64,000 bases of DNA, taken from the NCBI RefSeq assembly GCF_903944925.1, contig NZ_CAJATU010000121.1, positions 1 to 64,000 of the forward strand. The letters are read 5' to 3'. This document shows positions 8,556 through 17,243 of the stretch, piece by piece. The translations under genes were made by a program, and so were the position numbers. Source of the DNA: an uncultured Rhodopila sp. Its GTDB lineage: Bacteria > Pseudomonadota > Alphaproteobacteria > Acetobacterales > Acetobacteraceae. Numbering within the stretch: the stretch's first letter is position 1; the number at the start of each line of letters is the position of its first letter. Under the pieces are notes generated by a model that did no database searches, was not told where the DNA came from, and saw only the letters and a program-made list of their open reading frames with translations.

Positions 8556-9376
8556 GCCCGGCTCCGCAAGCGGGCGCGCAGCACGTTCAACCCCAGGAAC
8601 ACCGCGAAGGATGCCAGCAACATCACCAGCGCCAGCGCGGCGGCACCGGCATAATTGAGCTGTTCCAGACGGATCAGGATCAGCAAGGGTGCGATCTCAC
8701 TGACCATCGGCATGTTGCCGGCGATGAAAATGACGGAACCGTACTCGCCGATGCCGCGCCCGAACGCCGCGCCGAAACCGGCCAGCAGGGCAGGGGTCAG
8801 CGCCGGCAGCACCACCCGCAGCAGGGTCTGCCGCCTCGTGGCACCCAGGGTAGCGGCGGCTTCCTCGGCGTCCCTCGGCATATCCATGATCACCGGCTCC
8901 AAGGTGCGCACCATGAACGGCAGGCCGACGAAGACCAGGGCGACGAAAATGCCCAGCGGCGTGTAGGCGACGCGGATGCCCAGCGGCAGCAGCAGCGCGC
9001 CGATCCAGCCGCGCGGCGCGAACAGCGCGGTCAGGGCGATGCCGGCGACGGCTGTCGGCAGCGCCAGCGGCATGTCGATCAGCGAATCCGCCAGGTTGCG
9101 CAGCGGAAACCGGTAGCGGACCATCACCCAGGCGACCAGCAGCCCGAGCGGCATGTTCACCGCCGCGGCCAGCGCCGCGATGCCGAAGCTCAGCCGCAGG
9201 GCGGCGAGAACCCGCGGCTCGGTGACCGAATGCCACACCCCCTCGAGGCCGAGGGTCCAGGGCCGCAGCGCCAGCAAGGTCAGCGGCAGCAGGACGATCA
9301 ACGACAGCCAGACCACCGTGATTCCCAGCGTCAACGAGAACCCGGGCAAAGCTGATCGTCTGGAAGGCAGCGTCAT
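8552..9376 (-). CDS. cysT: Sulfate ABC transporter permease CysT (CysU)
   Basis: 274 residues from the ATG at 9376, chosen because it overlaps the stop of the binding protein (ATGA) and gives MTLPSRRSALPGFSLTLGI directly before the first membrane segment; a longer reading exists but is arginine-rich and unlikely. EEAAATLGATRRQTLLRVVL is the EAA loop, and GRGIGEYGSVIFIAGNMP is the typical CysT motif. Six membrane segments. It is the partner of CysW. Confidence 0.96.
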   Translation of the reverse strand: MTLPSRRSALPGFSLTLGITVVWLSLIVLLPLTLLALRPWTLGLEGVWHSVTEPRVLAALRLSFGIAALAAAVNMPLGLLVAWVMVRYRFPLRNLADSLIDMPLALPTAVAGIALTALFAPRGWIGALLLPLGIRVAYTPLGIFVALVFVGLPFMVRTLEPVIMDMPRDAEEAAATLGATRRQTLLRVVLPALTPALLAGFGAAFGRGIGEYGSVIFIAGNMPMVSEIAPLLILIRLEQLNYAGAAALALVMLLASFAVFLGLNVLRARLRSRA

Positions 9377-10392
9377 TTCCCCGGAATGAAGATGCGGTCG
9401 AACAGTCCGCCATCGGCGAAGTATTTTGCCTGCGCCCGGTCCCAACCGCCGAAGTCTTCAATCGTCGCCATCGGCAGGGCCGGATACCTCTCGGCGTATT
9501 GCTTTGCTACCGCGGCATCGCGCGGGCGGTAGAAATTCTTCGCGATGATCTCCTGCGCCGGCTTCGTGTACAGGAACTCCAGGTAGGCGGTGGCCACGTC
9601 GTGCGTGCCCTTCTTGCCGACGACGCTGTCCACCACGGAAACCGAAGGCTCCGCCAGCACGCTGACCGACGGATAGACGATCTCGTAGGCGCCGCCGCCG
9701 AATTCCTGGCGGGCGAGCCAGGCCTCGTTCTCCCACGCCAGCAGCACGTCGCCGAGTTCGCGCTGGACAAAACTGTTGGTGGCGCCGCGCGCGCCGGTAT
9801 CAAGCACCGGCACCTGGCGAATAAGCCGCCGCGTGTACTCCTCGACGCTCGCCTCGGTGGCGCCCGGCTGGCGCTGCGCCCAGGTCACGGCGGCGAGGAA
9901 ATTCCACCGCGCGCCGCCCGACGTCTTCGGATTGGGCGTGATCACCGCGACATCCGGCTTCAGCAGATCGGCCCAGTCGTGCACGCGCTTCGGATTGCCC
10001 GCGCGCACCAGGAAGACGATCGTGCTGGTGTAGGGTGCCGCGTTGTCCGGCAGCCGGGTCTGCCAGTTCGCCGCGATAAGGCCGCGCTTGGCCAGCGCAT
10101 CGATATCGGCCGCCAGCGCCAGGGTGACGACATCCGCCTGCAACCCCTCCAATACCGCACGGGACTGCGCGCCGGAGCCGCCATGCGACTGGTTGATGCT
10201 GATCTCCTGGCCGGACTTCGCCTTCCACGCGGCGATAAAGACCGGATTGATGGCGCGGTACAGCTCCCGCGTCGGATCGTATGAAACATTCAGCAGGGTG
10301 GTCGCCGCCGCCGCGCGGCGCGGTGAGGCGGCGATCAGTCCCAGCGTCGCGGCGAGCGCGGTGCGGCGGGAAACGGGTCGGGATGCAGGCAA
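9373..10392 (-). CDS. Periplasmic sulfate-binding protein (Sbp/CysP type)
   Basis: 339 residues from a TTG start at 10392, preferred because AGGAGT lies six bases upstream. A twin-Arg-like/Sec leader (RRTALAATLGLIAA, cleavage near AAA) is followed by LLNVSYDPTRELYRAINP, the classic sulfate-binding motif, with SHGGSGAQSRAVLEG, NPKTSGGARWNFLAA and WENEAWLA. It captures sulfate for CysTWA. First gene of a tight four-gene operon (binding protein-cysT-cysW-cysA). A second homologue at 37041-38045 is paired with a SulP permease. Whether this copy prefers sulfate or thiosulfate cannot be decided. Confidence 0.95.
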   Translation of the reverse strand: MPASRPVSRRTALAATLGLIAASPRRAAAATTLLNVSYDPTRELYRAINPVFIAAWKAKSGQEISINQSHGGSGAQSRAVLEGLQADVVTLALAADIDALAKRGLIAANWQTRLPDNAAPYTSTIVFLVRAGNPKRVHDWADLLKPDVAVITPNPKTSGGARWNFLAAVTWAQRQPGATEASVEEYTRRLIRQVPVLDTGARGATNSFVQRELGDVLLAWENEAWLARQEFGGGAYEIVYPSVSVLAEPSVSVVDSVVGKKGTHDVATAYLEFLYTKPAQEIIAKNFYRPRDAAVAKQYAERYPALPMATIEDFGGWDRAQAKYFADGGLFDRIFIPGK

Positions 10393-10503
10393 AATTCCAC
10401 TCCTCTGGTCCGGTTTTCGCCGGGCGCGGCTTCTAGCACGCGATCGGCGAGACGGGCAGGGGTGGTGCCGCAAGACCAACAAGCTCCGCCATAAGAGCCT
10501 TTT

Positions 10504-12099
10504 TTAGAACCGGCCATCGCGCAGCATCGCCTTGAGCGCCAGGCGATCGATCTTACCGTTGGCGTTCAACGGCACCTGGTCCAGTTGCACGATGCGAAGC
10601 GGAACCATGTATTCCGGCAGGGCGCGGCGGCAGGCGCGGATCGCCTCCGCCTCATTTATCGGCGCAGTCGCGGCGGCGAATGCGGTAATGCCCCGGGCGG
10701 CGCCGTTCGCATCCTCCGGCCAGCCGAGCGCGACGGCGATTTCGGTCTGCAAAGCGGCGCGCAGGACGGTCTCGATCTCCTCCAGCTCGACGCGGAAGCC
10801 GCGGATCTTCACCTGCTGGTCGATGCGGCCGTGGAAGACGAGGCCGTCGCGTTCATCCCATCGGGCGAGGTCGCCGGTGCGGTACCAGCGATCCGCCCCC
10901 GGCGCGGACAGCCGGACGAAACGGTCTTCCGTCCGCGCCGGGTCGTTCCAGTATCCGGCGGCGACCTGGCTGCCGCCGAGGCAGACCTCGCCGACATCCC
11001 CGGGCGCGACCGGGGCCAACCGCTCATCCACGAGGACGACATGCTGCCCGGGAAACGGGCGCCCCATCGGGACGACGGCCGGACGCGGCTCCGCCCCGGC
11101 TTGTGTCCAGGGGTAGACGGTGATCGCGACGGTGGCCTCGGTCGGGCCGTAAAGATTGTAGATCGCACTGTCCGGCGCGGCGCGGTGCCAGGTTGCCGCC
11201 TGGTCTTCGAACAAGGCCTCGCCGCAGAACAGGCTGCAGCGCAGCGACGGCAATGCCCCGGGCGGGAGCGAACGGAACTTGTCCATGAAGCTGATCGCCG
11301 AGGGGACCGAGAACCAGAAGGTCAGCCGGTGTGCGCGGACGAATGCAGCGGGTGCGGCGATGTCCTGTTCCGGCACGACATACAGGCAGGCGCCCGCCGC
11401 CCAGCACGTAAACATGTCATGCACCGAGATGTCGAATGTCAGGTCCGCCAGGTGGCAGAAACGGTCCTCGCATCCCGGCTGGAACAAGCGAAGGATCGCC
11501 GAGACATACTCCAGCACGTTGCGATGGGTCACCAGCACGCCCTTCGGCGTGCCGGTGGAGCCGGAAGTGAACAGCACATAGGCGCCATGCGGTTCGCCGC
11601 CGGGCAGCAGGGCGGTCCCGGCCGGGTCTGCCGGGCGGATGATATCGTGCCGCAACGCCAACCCGGGTTCGAGGCTGGCGTTGTCCAGCAGGATCACGGT
11701 CAGGCGCCGGCCGATAAGGCCGAGGACGCGGGATGCCTCGGCGCCGCAGCGCTTATCGACCAGCACGACCGCCGCGCCGGAGCAGTCGAGGATGGCGCGG
11801 TTCCGCTCCGCCGGGTAGCGCGGATTGAGCGGCACATACAGGCAACCCGCCAGCAGCGTGCCCATCACCGCCGCATAGGCGGACGCTGTTCGATAGGCGA
11901 AGACCGCTATCGGCGCCGCCACGCCGCCGGCAAGCAGGATGCACCGGCCCACCGCTTCAGCCCGGCGCTTCAAGCCGGCGTAGGTCAGCGTCTCGCCCGC
12001 CGCCCACACGCACGGACGATCCGGAAAGCGCTGCGCGACGCCGAGGAACATCTCGCCAAGGCTGCGTGCGTCCGCGGCGGGCAATTCAGGCCACCGCAC
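10504..12099 (-). CDS. Amino-acid adenylation enzyme, DltA-like (carrier-protein ligase)
   Basis: About 531 residues from the GTG at 12099, overlapping the carrier gene; the frame further upstream is not protein-like. Core motifs of the ANL superfamily are intact: AYVLFTSGSTGTPKGVLV (A3), LTFDISVHDMF (A4, whose Asp normally binds the substrate amino group), NLYGPTEATVAIT (A5), YRTGDLARWDERDGLVF (A7), RIDQQVKIRGFRVELEEIE (A8) and NANGKIDRLAL (A10 with the catalytic Lys). It would activate an amino acid as an adenylate and load it on the adjacent carrier protein. With no condensation domain and with an MBOAT partner it fits DltA of D-alanylation systems better than a peptide synthetase. The substrate is not determined. 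Confidence 0.85.
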   Translation of the reverse strand: MRWPELPAADARSLGEMFLGVAQRFPDRPCVWAAGETLTYAGLKRRAEAVGRCILLAGGVAAPIAVFAYRTASAYAAVMGTLLAGCLYVPLNPRYPAERNRAILDCSGAAVVLVDKRCGAEASRVLGLIGRRLTVILLDNASLEPGLALRHDIIRPADPAGTALLPGGEPHGAYVLFTSGSTGTPKGVLVTHRNVLEYVSAILRLFQPGCEDRFCHLADLTFDISVHDMFTCWAAGACLYVVPEQDIAAPAAFVRAHRLTFWFSVPSAISFMDKFRSLPPGALPSLRCSLFCGEALFEDQAATWHRAAPDSAIYNLYGPTEATVAITVYPWTQAGAEPRPAVVPMGRPFPGQHVVLVDERLAPVAPGDVGEVCLGGSQVAAGYWNDPARTEDRFVRLSAPGADRWYRTGDLARWDERDGLVFHGRIDQQVKIRGFRVELEEIETVLRAALQTEIAVALGWPEDANGAARGITAFAAATAPINEAEAIRACRRALPEYMVPLRIVQLDQVPLNANGKIDRLALKAMLRDGRF

Positions 12100-12337
12100 G
12101 GACCACAAGCGCCAGCATGGCCTCGACCGAGTCGATCTTGCCCATGTCGAAGCCCGCGGCGAGGAAATCGACGCCGAACCGGCGCTCCAGGAACGCGACC
12201 GTCTCGATGGCGGACACAGAGTCCAGCCGGGCGCCGGAGAACAGCGGTTCGTCATCCGAAAAATCGTCGGCGTCGCCGTGTTCGGCCAGGCGTTGCCCGA
12301 TAAACTCCCTGATCGCGGCGCGTTCGGCGGTGTTCAT
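12086..12337 (-). CDS. Acyl/peptidyl carrier protein, DltC-like
   Basis: 83 residues, starting MNTAERAAIREFIGQRLAEH. The motif ARLDSVSAIETVAFLERRFG carries the phosphopantetheine serine (Ser40, in LDS). Its ATG overlaps the stop of the MBOAT gene (ATGA, 12334-12337), and its end overlaps the adenylation gene, so the three are translationally coupled. It is expected to hold the activated amino acid as a thioester after 4'-phosphopantetheinylation. The size matches DltC (about 80 residues). The phosphopantetheinyl transferase is not in the window. Confidence 0.88.
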   Translation of the reverse strand: MNTAERAAIREFIGQRLAEHGDADDFSDDEPLFSGARLDSVSAIETVAFLERRFGVDFLAAGFDMGKIDSVEAMLALVVRAVA

Positions 12338-13797
12338 GTGTCGGCTCCGAATAATTGCAGAAGAAATCGTGCGTGGTCGATCAGGGAGTAGGTCCGCCGT
12401 TCGTCGTCGAACACATGCAGCAGGCAGAAGAACAGCATCACGCCGGCCGATGCCGCCACCCGGCGCGGAAGCGAAACGGCTTTCGTCCTGTGCCGCCGCG
12501 ACCGCCATTGCGAGATGCAAATCCCCGCAGTGAGCATGACGCAGTAGAATGCGTAAGTCTGGAACCCGATAATCGCCTGCTTCAGGCCGACGGAGGCGAT
12601 GTAGAAACTGTCGCGGGTGAAGTGATACGCCATGTTGCCGACACAGGCGGCCATGACGGTGGCGAAGGCGATGCGCAGGCCCTCCGATTGCCGGAAGCAC
12701 CGCAGGAACGCCGGATAGAAGAAGAAATCGACCAGCAGTTCCTTGAAGTAGAAGTAGTAGCGGTTCCAGAACTCGGCGATCGTCCGGGATTCCAGCGGGC
12801 GGTAGGTGTTGCGCAGCAGCCGGAAGCCGGCGAAGCGCGCGATGGCGATGATCGTATGGCCCCAGACTGAAATCTCCAGCAGGTTCTCGAAGAATGCCGA
12901 GATCAGGGACGCCCAGCAGATGTACCAGGGGGAATGACCACCGCGCAGCGTAACCGCCATGACCGACGCGAAGACCGGGATACCCGCCTGGCCGTGCACC
13001 GCGACGGCAAGGACGCGCCGCACCGCGTCCAGCATCAGCGCCCAGGCCAGCAGCCGGGTCCCCTTCAGTTGCGTGACCGCCAGTTCCGCGGGGTTTTTTG
13101 CCGCGAACTTCGACAGGTAGCTCCAACCCTTGCCGAAGGGTGTTCCACTCATGGACCAGAACGGCCGCAGCAGAGGCACTGCCGAACCCTGCGCCTTCAC
13201 ATCGGCAATCGCGTAGCAGAGGAACCACATCGCCGGACCGAGGGTCAGGACCGCTGCCCATACGCCGATGAGGGCGCTGCCCTGCAGCAGTTCGGACCCG
13301 CACAGCAGCATCAGTGCCAGCTGCGCCGCCAGCAGGCACAGCACCGGCCGCCGCGCCGGCAGCGAGGCGGGCCGCCGCCGGGCGTACGCGACAACGGCGC
13401 AGCTTACGGCGATCAGGCCGGCTCCGGCGGCGTATGGCATCATGCCGCCGGTGTCAGGCGCGCCCTCCCGCGCGGCGATGGCGGAGAAAACCGGGAGGTT
13501 GAACCAGAACGGGTCGAGGATCACCAACCCGAACCCGATGACGGCGACAACGTGCCTGCGGCTGGCGGCCGGGGACCAGGCGCACGCGGCGGCGAACAGC
13601 AGCGGGACCCATTGCTGGAGGCGAAGATACAGCAGGCCGCCGAATGCCGCGGCAAGCACGAACCGGCCTGGCGCTGTCTGCACGAACGCGATGACGGCCG
13701 GTTCGGATTCGAACGGCGCCAGCCGGAGGCGCGTGGCGGCGCCCGACCGCCGAACCGGGGCCGTCGCAGCGGAAGCGGCCTGGACCGCCTGGCTCAT
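12334..13797 (-). CDS. MBOAT-type membrane acyltransferase, DltB-like
   Basis: About 487 residues with roughly ten to twelve membrane segments. The C-terminal half carries IAEFWNRYYFYFKELLVDFF and GNMAYHFTRDSFY, matching the MBOAT layout of an Arg/Trp/Asn-rich re-entrant loop followed by a conserved membrane histidine (His in AYHF). The start at 13797 (MSQAVQAASAATAP) avoids an arginine-rich upstream stretch that is unlikely to be translated; no good ribosome site decides it. With the coupled carrier and adenylation genes it would transfer an aminoacyl group across the inner membrane, as DltB does. No DltD-like partner is in the window. The acceptor in a Gram-negative envelope is unknown. Confidence 0.75.
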   Translation of the reverse strand: MSQAVQAASAATAPVRRSGAATRLRLAPFESEPAVIAFVQTAPGRFVLAAAFGGLLYLRLQQWVPLLFAAACAWSPAASRRHVVAVIGFGLVILDPFWFNLPVFSAIAAREGAPDTGGMMPYAAGAGLIAVSCAVVAYARRRPASLPARRPVLCLLAAQLALMLLCGSELLQGSALIGVWAAVLTLGPAMWFLCYAIADVKAQGSAVPLLRPFWSMSGTPFGKGWSYLSKFAAKNPAELAVTQLKGTRLLAWALMLDAVRRVLAVAVHGQAGIPVFASVMAVTLRGGHSPWYICWASLISAFFENLLEISVWGHTIIAIARFAGFRLLRNTYRPLESRTIAEFWNRYYFYFKELLVDFFFYPAFLRCFRQSEGLRIAFATVMAACVGNMAYHFTRDSFYIASVGLKQAIIGFQTYAFYCVMLTAGICISQWRSRRHRTKAVSLPRRVAASAGVMLFFCLLHVFDDERRTYSLIDHARFLLQLFGADT

Positions 13798-13961
13798 GCG
13801 GCGGCACCGCGGAAGCGAAGGACTGGCCCGGGCGCACTCGGCGTGGACTTTCGGCGGGACATCGCAGGTTGCACCGATACGGCCTTCCGGACGGGGGTTC
13901 CCATCGGCGCGGCGGAGGGCCGGCCGGGGCACCGTCATCGGGTCGATATTTGCCGGATCGC

Positions 13962-13972
13962 GATTAAATCGA
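13962..13972. promoter_or_regulatory. Short palindrome in an AT-rich stretch upstream of the dlt-like cassette
   Basis: CGATTAAATCG has perfect 5-base arms around one central base. It lies about 165 bases before the chosen MBOAT start, in the most AT-rich stretch between this cassette and the binding-protein gene at 14060. The position suits an operator or promoter region, but there is no recognised regulator and the palindrome is short. Confidence 0.25.
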
Positions 13973-14002
13973 ATACTAAAACAATTGTGAGTTCAGTATG
14001 TC

Positions 14003-14021
14003 CCGGGCCGTCATGGCCCGG
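14003..14021 (-). terminator. Hairpin downstream of the binding-protein gene
   Basis: Perfect 7-base arms CCGGGCC (14003-14009) and GGCCCGG (14015-14021) around GTCAT. It lies about 40 bases after the stop of the minus-strand gene ending at 14060 and precedes an AT-rich stretch, so it could be its terminator, although the T-run is interrupted. It also contains the GTCATGGCCCGG core seen in other palindromes of this window. Confidence 0.4.
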
Positions 14022-14059
14022 TTGTCATGCCGCCCCGGCGCAGCCGCTTCACCATCCCG

Positions 14060-15244
14060 TCAATACCCCAGCGCAGCGTCCTCGACCGGAACCCAGCGTC
14101 CATCCTTGACCACCGTCAGGAACGACCGCGCCGAACCGTGGTGCTGCTCCGGACCGAACGATAGCTCGGCGCCGAAGATGTCCTTATACTCGTGAATGCT
14201 TTCGATCCCGGCAATGAAGCTGTCCACGGTCAGGTCCTTTCCCGCGCGTTGCAGGCCGAGCAGAACCAGATGCGCGGCGGTATAGCCGACCTCGCCGTGG
14301 AAATTCGGGTCGCGTCCGTAGCGGGCTTTGTATTTCTTGGCGAATTCCTGTACCGCCGGGCGCGGATCGTCAGGGTAGGCGTACAGCGCCGGGGTCATGC
14401 AATAAAACCCCTCGGTCGCGCCGCCGGGCAGGCTGGCCACGGCGGTGTCGTAGGACGCGAACTGGCCTACCATGTCGACGTCCCAGTTCATCTTGCGCGC
14501 GGTCTGGATGATGATGTTGGTATCGCGCACGATCGTGCCCATCATGACAACGTCGCAGCCGGCGTCGCGCAGCTTGCTCATCGGCGCATTGAAATCGGTG
14601 TCGGTCGGACGGTGCGCCGTCGTTTCGACCACCTTCATCCCGAGCGCCCCGGTTTCCGCCACCACGCCCGCCAGCACATCCTTGCCGAAGTCGGAGTCCT
14701 GGTAGGTGACGCAGAACGATTTGCGGCCTTTCTTCTCGGCGAAGAATTTCACCGCCGCGCGCATTTGGTCGTAATAGGACGCGAACTGGCCGAATTTCAG
14801 CCGATTGTACGGCTCGTACATCGAGCGCGCGGCGGTCAGCGGGAACATGTTCGGCACGTTCTTGGCGAACTGCGCCGGCATGTTGGCGTCGTTCATCGGC
14901 GTGCCGCCGTCGTCGATGGTGGCGAAAATGTTATCGTTGTTCAGCAACTTGTTCATCGCCTGTACGGCGCGCGGCACCTGGTACTGGTTGTCCTCGACGA
15001 TATATTTGATCTTGCGGCCGTTCACGCCGCCGTTTTCGTTCGCTTCGTCGAACGCCATGCGGACCGCATCGCTGTTGTTGACCCCCTGGACCGCGGTCAC
15101 GCCCGACAGGTCGGTGATGGTGCCGATAACTATTTCCGTATCCGAAACACCGCGCACAGTCGCCGCGGCGCAAGAAAACGAAGCGGTCATCAGTAGAATT
15201 CCGGCGACAACGGGCAGCCGGCCCGGCAGCGGTTTAAGACTCAT
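14060..15244 (-). CDS. Periplasmic substrate-binding protein of the branched-chain amino acid ABC type
   Basis: 394 residues. The signal peptide is MSLKPLPGRLPVVAGILLMT with cleavage near CAA/ATV. VRGVSDTEIVIGTITDLSG and AFDEANENGGVNGRKI are typical of LivK-like type I binding proteins (Peripla_BP_6 family). The TDTDFNAPMSKLRDAGCDVV stretch is the usual second-lobe motif. Ligands of this family range from branched-chain amino acids to amides, urea and aromatic acids. No permease or ATPase gene is adjacent; an orphan LivG-type ATPase lies at 57567. AGGGAAGGACCATGTC is the ribosome site before the ATG. Confidence 0.88.
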   Translation of the reverse strand: MSLKPLPGRLPVVAGILLMTASFSCAAATVRGVSDTEIVIGTITDLSGVTAVQGVNNSDAVRMAFDEANENGGVNGRKIKYIVEDNQYQVPRAVQAMNKLLNNDNIFATIDDGGTPMNDANMPAQFAKNVPNMFPLTAARSMYEPYNRLKFGQFASYYDQMRAAVKFFAEKKGRKSFCVTYQDSDFGKDVLAGVVAETGALGMKVVETTAHRPTDTDFNAPMSKLRDAGCDVVMMGTIVRDTNIIIQTARKMNWDVDMVGQFASYDTAVASLPGGATEGFYCMTPALYAYPDDPRPAVQEFAKKYKARYGRDPNFHGEVGYTAAHLVLLGLQRAGKDLTVDSFIAGIESIHEYKDIFGAELSFGPEQHHGSARSFLTVVKDGRWVPVEDAALGY

Positions 15245-15606
15245 GACATGGTCCTTCCCTGTCCCGGCCGTGTTGTCACGGCTGGATTTGTTGATTGACC
15301 GGTTGCATTTCCGGCAACTGCAACGCTAGCCCCGCCCGGCCGGGTGATAAAGCCCCGCGGATGGCGGGACCCTTGCCCCATAGGCGTAAAAGTAGTGCCT
15401 CGGGTCGCCGCTTCCCCTCGTCATGCCGGCGAAGCATGCCCGGCGCAGGCCCCGGGGGCGGCGTCCACGCCTTTGCCTCAACCGGCACCGCGAGGCATGG
15501 ATGGTGCGCCTGCGCGCACCATGACGGCGGAGGCGGCCTTCCCTATGGTTCAAAGCCAATATTGCCTGGTATTAGATCGGCGTCCCGGCCGGCAGCAAAG
15601 CCGACG
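15245..15606. other. Intergenic stretch with a palindromic repeat, no gene
   Basis: About 360 bases between the binding-protein start and the hisN stop. Apart from the repeat element at 15405-15538, no convincing coding frame is present. The promoter of the binding-protein gene should lie in the first 100 bases, but no clear -35/-10 pair could be chosen. Confidence 0.5.
15405..15538. repeat. MITE/REP-like palindromic element, copy related to 21685-21850
   Basis: The left part carries CTTCCCCTCGTCATGCCGGC and the right part CATGACGGCGGAGGCGG, which are imperfectly complementary. Inside lie TCCACGCCTTTGCCTC and GAGGCATGGATGG, also complementary in part, and a tight hairpin ATGGTGCGC/GCGCACCAT (15501-15509 and 15514-15522). 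The same order of blocks (GTCATGCCG, TCCACGCCT, AGGCATGGATGG, hairpin, CATGACGG) appears at 21730-21812, which makes this a dispersed element rather than a local hairpin. Confidence 0.65.
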
Positions 15607-16383
15607 TCAGCGCAACGCCGAAACGACATCCGCCAGCAGCGACGGATCGCCAACGGCAATGATCCGGCCATCGCCGTCCGTGCGCGGCGGATTGCCGTCC
15701 CAGTCCGTCATCCGGCCGCCGGCGCCATGCACCACCGGCAGCAGCGCGGCCCAGTCCCAGGGCTTAAGGTCGCACTCGACGATCACGTCGATATGCCCCA
15801 GCGCCAGCAGCCCGTAGGCGTAGCAATCGCCGCCCCAATACGTCCGCCGCACCCGCGCGGCGACCTGCCGCCAGCGGGGCGCGTCGTCGCCAAGCATTTC
15901 CGGGCTGGTGCAGGACAACTCGGCATGACCCAGTGCGGCGCAGCGTCGCGTCCCCGCGGCCCCGCCCAAAGGTCCCGTAAACGTCGTCGGCCGATGCGCG
16001 GCGCCGATCCAGCGCTCGCGGGTGACGGGCTGGTCGATGATGCCGACGAGGGGGACGTCGCCGTCCAGCAGCGCCACCAGCGTGCCGAAGGTCGGCCGCC
16101 CCGTAATGAACGCGCGCGTGCCGTCGATCGGGTCGAGCACCCAGCGCAGCCGCGCCTCCGGACGTTCGAGGCCGAATTCCTCGCCGAGGATGCCGCATTC
16201 CGGGCATAGCCGCCCCAGCACCGCCCGCATCGCCTGTTCGGCACCGCGATCCGCCACCGTCACCGGGGACTGGTCCGCCTTCAAATCCGCCGGAATGACG
16301 GAGCGGAACAACGGGACGATCACCGCGGCCGCCGCATCGGCCGCGGCGATAGCGGCCGCCACGTATCGGTCGAGGCTGTCCAT
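15607..16383 (-). CDS. hisN: Histidinol-phosphate phosphatase HisN (inositol monophosphatase family)
   Basis: 258 residues. The metal-binding motifs of the IMPase superfamily are in place: ADRGAEQAMR, GEEFG (metal Glu), WVLDPIDGTRAFITG (metal Asp residues) and KPWDWAAL near the C-terminus. The RPTFGTLVALL segment and the tight ITGRP match the HisN subgroup, which removes phosphate from histidinol phosphate in histidine synthesis. A broader phosphatase role (inositol or PAP) is the alternative. Divergent from kdsB, with a 125-base gap. Stands alone on its strand. Confidence 0.82.
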   Translation of the reverse strand: MDSLDRYVAAAIAAADAAAAVIVPLFRSVIPADLKADQSPVTVADRGAEQAMRAVLGRLCPECGILGEEFGLERPEARLRWVLDPIDGTRAFITGRPTFGTLVALLDGDVPLVGIIDQPVTRERWIGAAHRPTTFTGPLGGAAGTRRCAALGHAELSCTSPEMLGDDAPRWRQVAARVRRTYWGGDCYAYGLLALGHIDVIVECDLKPWDWAALLPVVHGAGGRMTDWDGNPPRTDGDGRIIAVGDPSLLADVVSALR

Positions 16384-16508
16384 GCGGCGAAATCCCGGTC
16401 AGAGAAGGCCCGACGTTGCATGCGGCCGGGCGCGTCCGTAAGTTGCCACACCATAGGGAAACGAAATCGCCGCTTCAACCTGCCCCTCTCGAAAGCCGGA
16501 ACCCCCGC

Positions 16509-17243
16509 GTGAATCCGATTGTCGTCATCCCCGCCCGCATGGCCTCCACCCGCCTGCCGGGCAAACCGCTCGCCGACATCAACGGCAAGCCCATGATCGT
16601 CCACATGCTCGACCGCGGGCGTGAGGCGGATATCGGACCGGTCGCCGTCGCCTGCGCCGAGGCCGAAATCGCCGCGGTGGTGCGGGCGGCGGGCGGCCGC
16701 GCGGTGTTGACCGACCCGGCGCTGCCGTCAGGCTCGGACCGCGTGCACGCGGCGCTGGCCGAGCTGGACCCGGACCGGCGGCACGACGTGGTGGTCAATT
16801 TGCAGGGCGATTTCCCGACCTTGGACCCCGCCGGCCTGCGCCTGGTGATCGCGCCGCTGGACGATCCGAAGGTGGATATCGGCACCCTGGTGGTGCCGAT
16901 ACGCGACGCGATCGAGGCGGCTACGGAGTCGTTCGTCAAGGCGGCCTGCGCGTTTGCAGACGGCAAGACCATCGCCCCGGCGCTGTATTTTTCCCGCCAG
17001 GCAATCCCCTGGGGCAACGGGCCGCGCTGGCACCATGTCGGCATCTACGCCTATCGCCGGGCGGTGCTCGACCGCTTTGTCTCCCTGCCGCCGAGCCCGC
17101 TGGAACGGCGCGAGAGTCTGGAACAGTTGCGGGCACTGGAGGATGGGATGCGGATCGCTTGCGTGCGGATGCAGCACGGACCGTTCGGGGTGGACACGGC
17201 CGAGGACCTCGAACGCGCCCGTGCGCTGCTGGCCCGCGCATGA
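16509..17243 (+). CDS. kdsB: 3-deoxy-manno-octulosonate cytidylyltransferase KdsB
   Basis: 244 residues from a GTG at 16509 (MNPIVVIPARMASTRLPGKP), preferred because the upstream frame is Arg/Pro-rich. The IPARMASTRLPGKPL nucleotide loop, SGSDRVHAAL, and VNLQGDFPTLDP identify KdsB, which activates Kdo as CMP-Kdo for lipopolysaccharide inner core synthesis. The presence of this gene shows a Gram-negative envelope. Its stop overlaps the pheA start (ATGA), so the two are cotranslated, a pairing known from other alphaproteobacteria. Confidence 0.96.
   Translation: MNPIVVIPARMASTRLPGKPLADINGKPMIVHMLDRGREADIGPVAVACAEAEIAAVVRAAGGRAVLTDPALPSGSDRVHAALAELDPDRRHDVVVNLQGDFPTLDPAGLRLVIAPLDDPKVDIGTLVVPIRDAIEAATESFVKAACAFADGKTIAPALYFSRQAIPWGNGPRWHHVGIYAYRRAVLDRFVSLPPSPLERRESLEQLRALEDGMRIACVRMQHGPFGVDTAEDLERARALLARA

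Noticed and set aside
10490-10508. Run of six T after GAGCC as an intrinsic terminator
   Set aside because: The stem is only four bases (GCTC/GAGC) and it lies on the plus strand, where no transcript is expected.
12086-12099. Nonribosomal peptide synthetase interpretation of the adenylation and carrier genes
   Set aside because: No condensation, thioesterase or epimerase domain is present, and the partner is an MBOAT protein, so a dlt-like system fits better.
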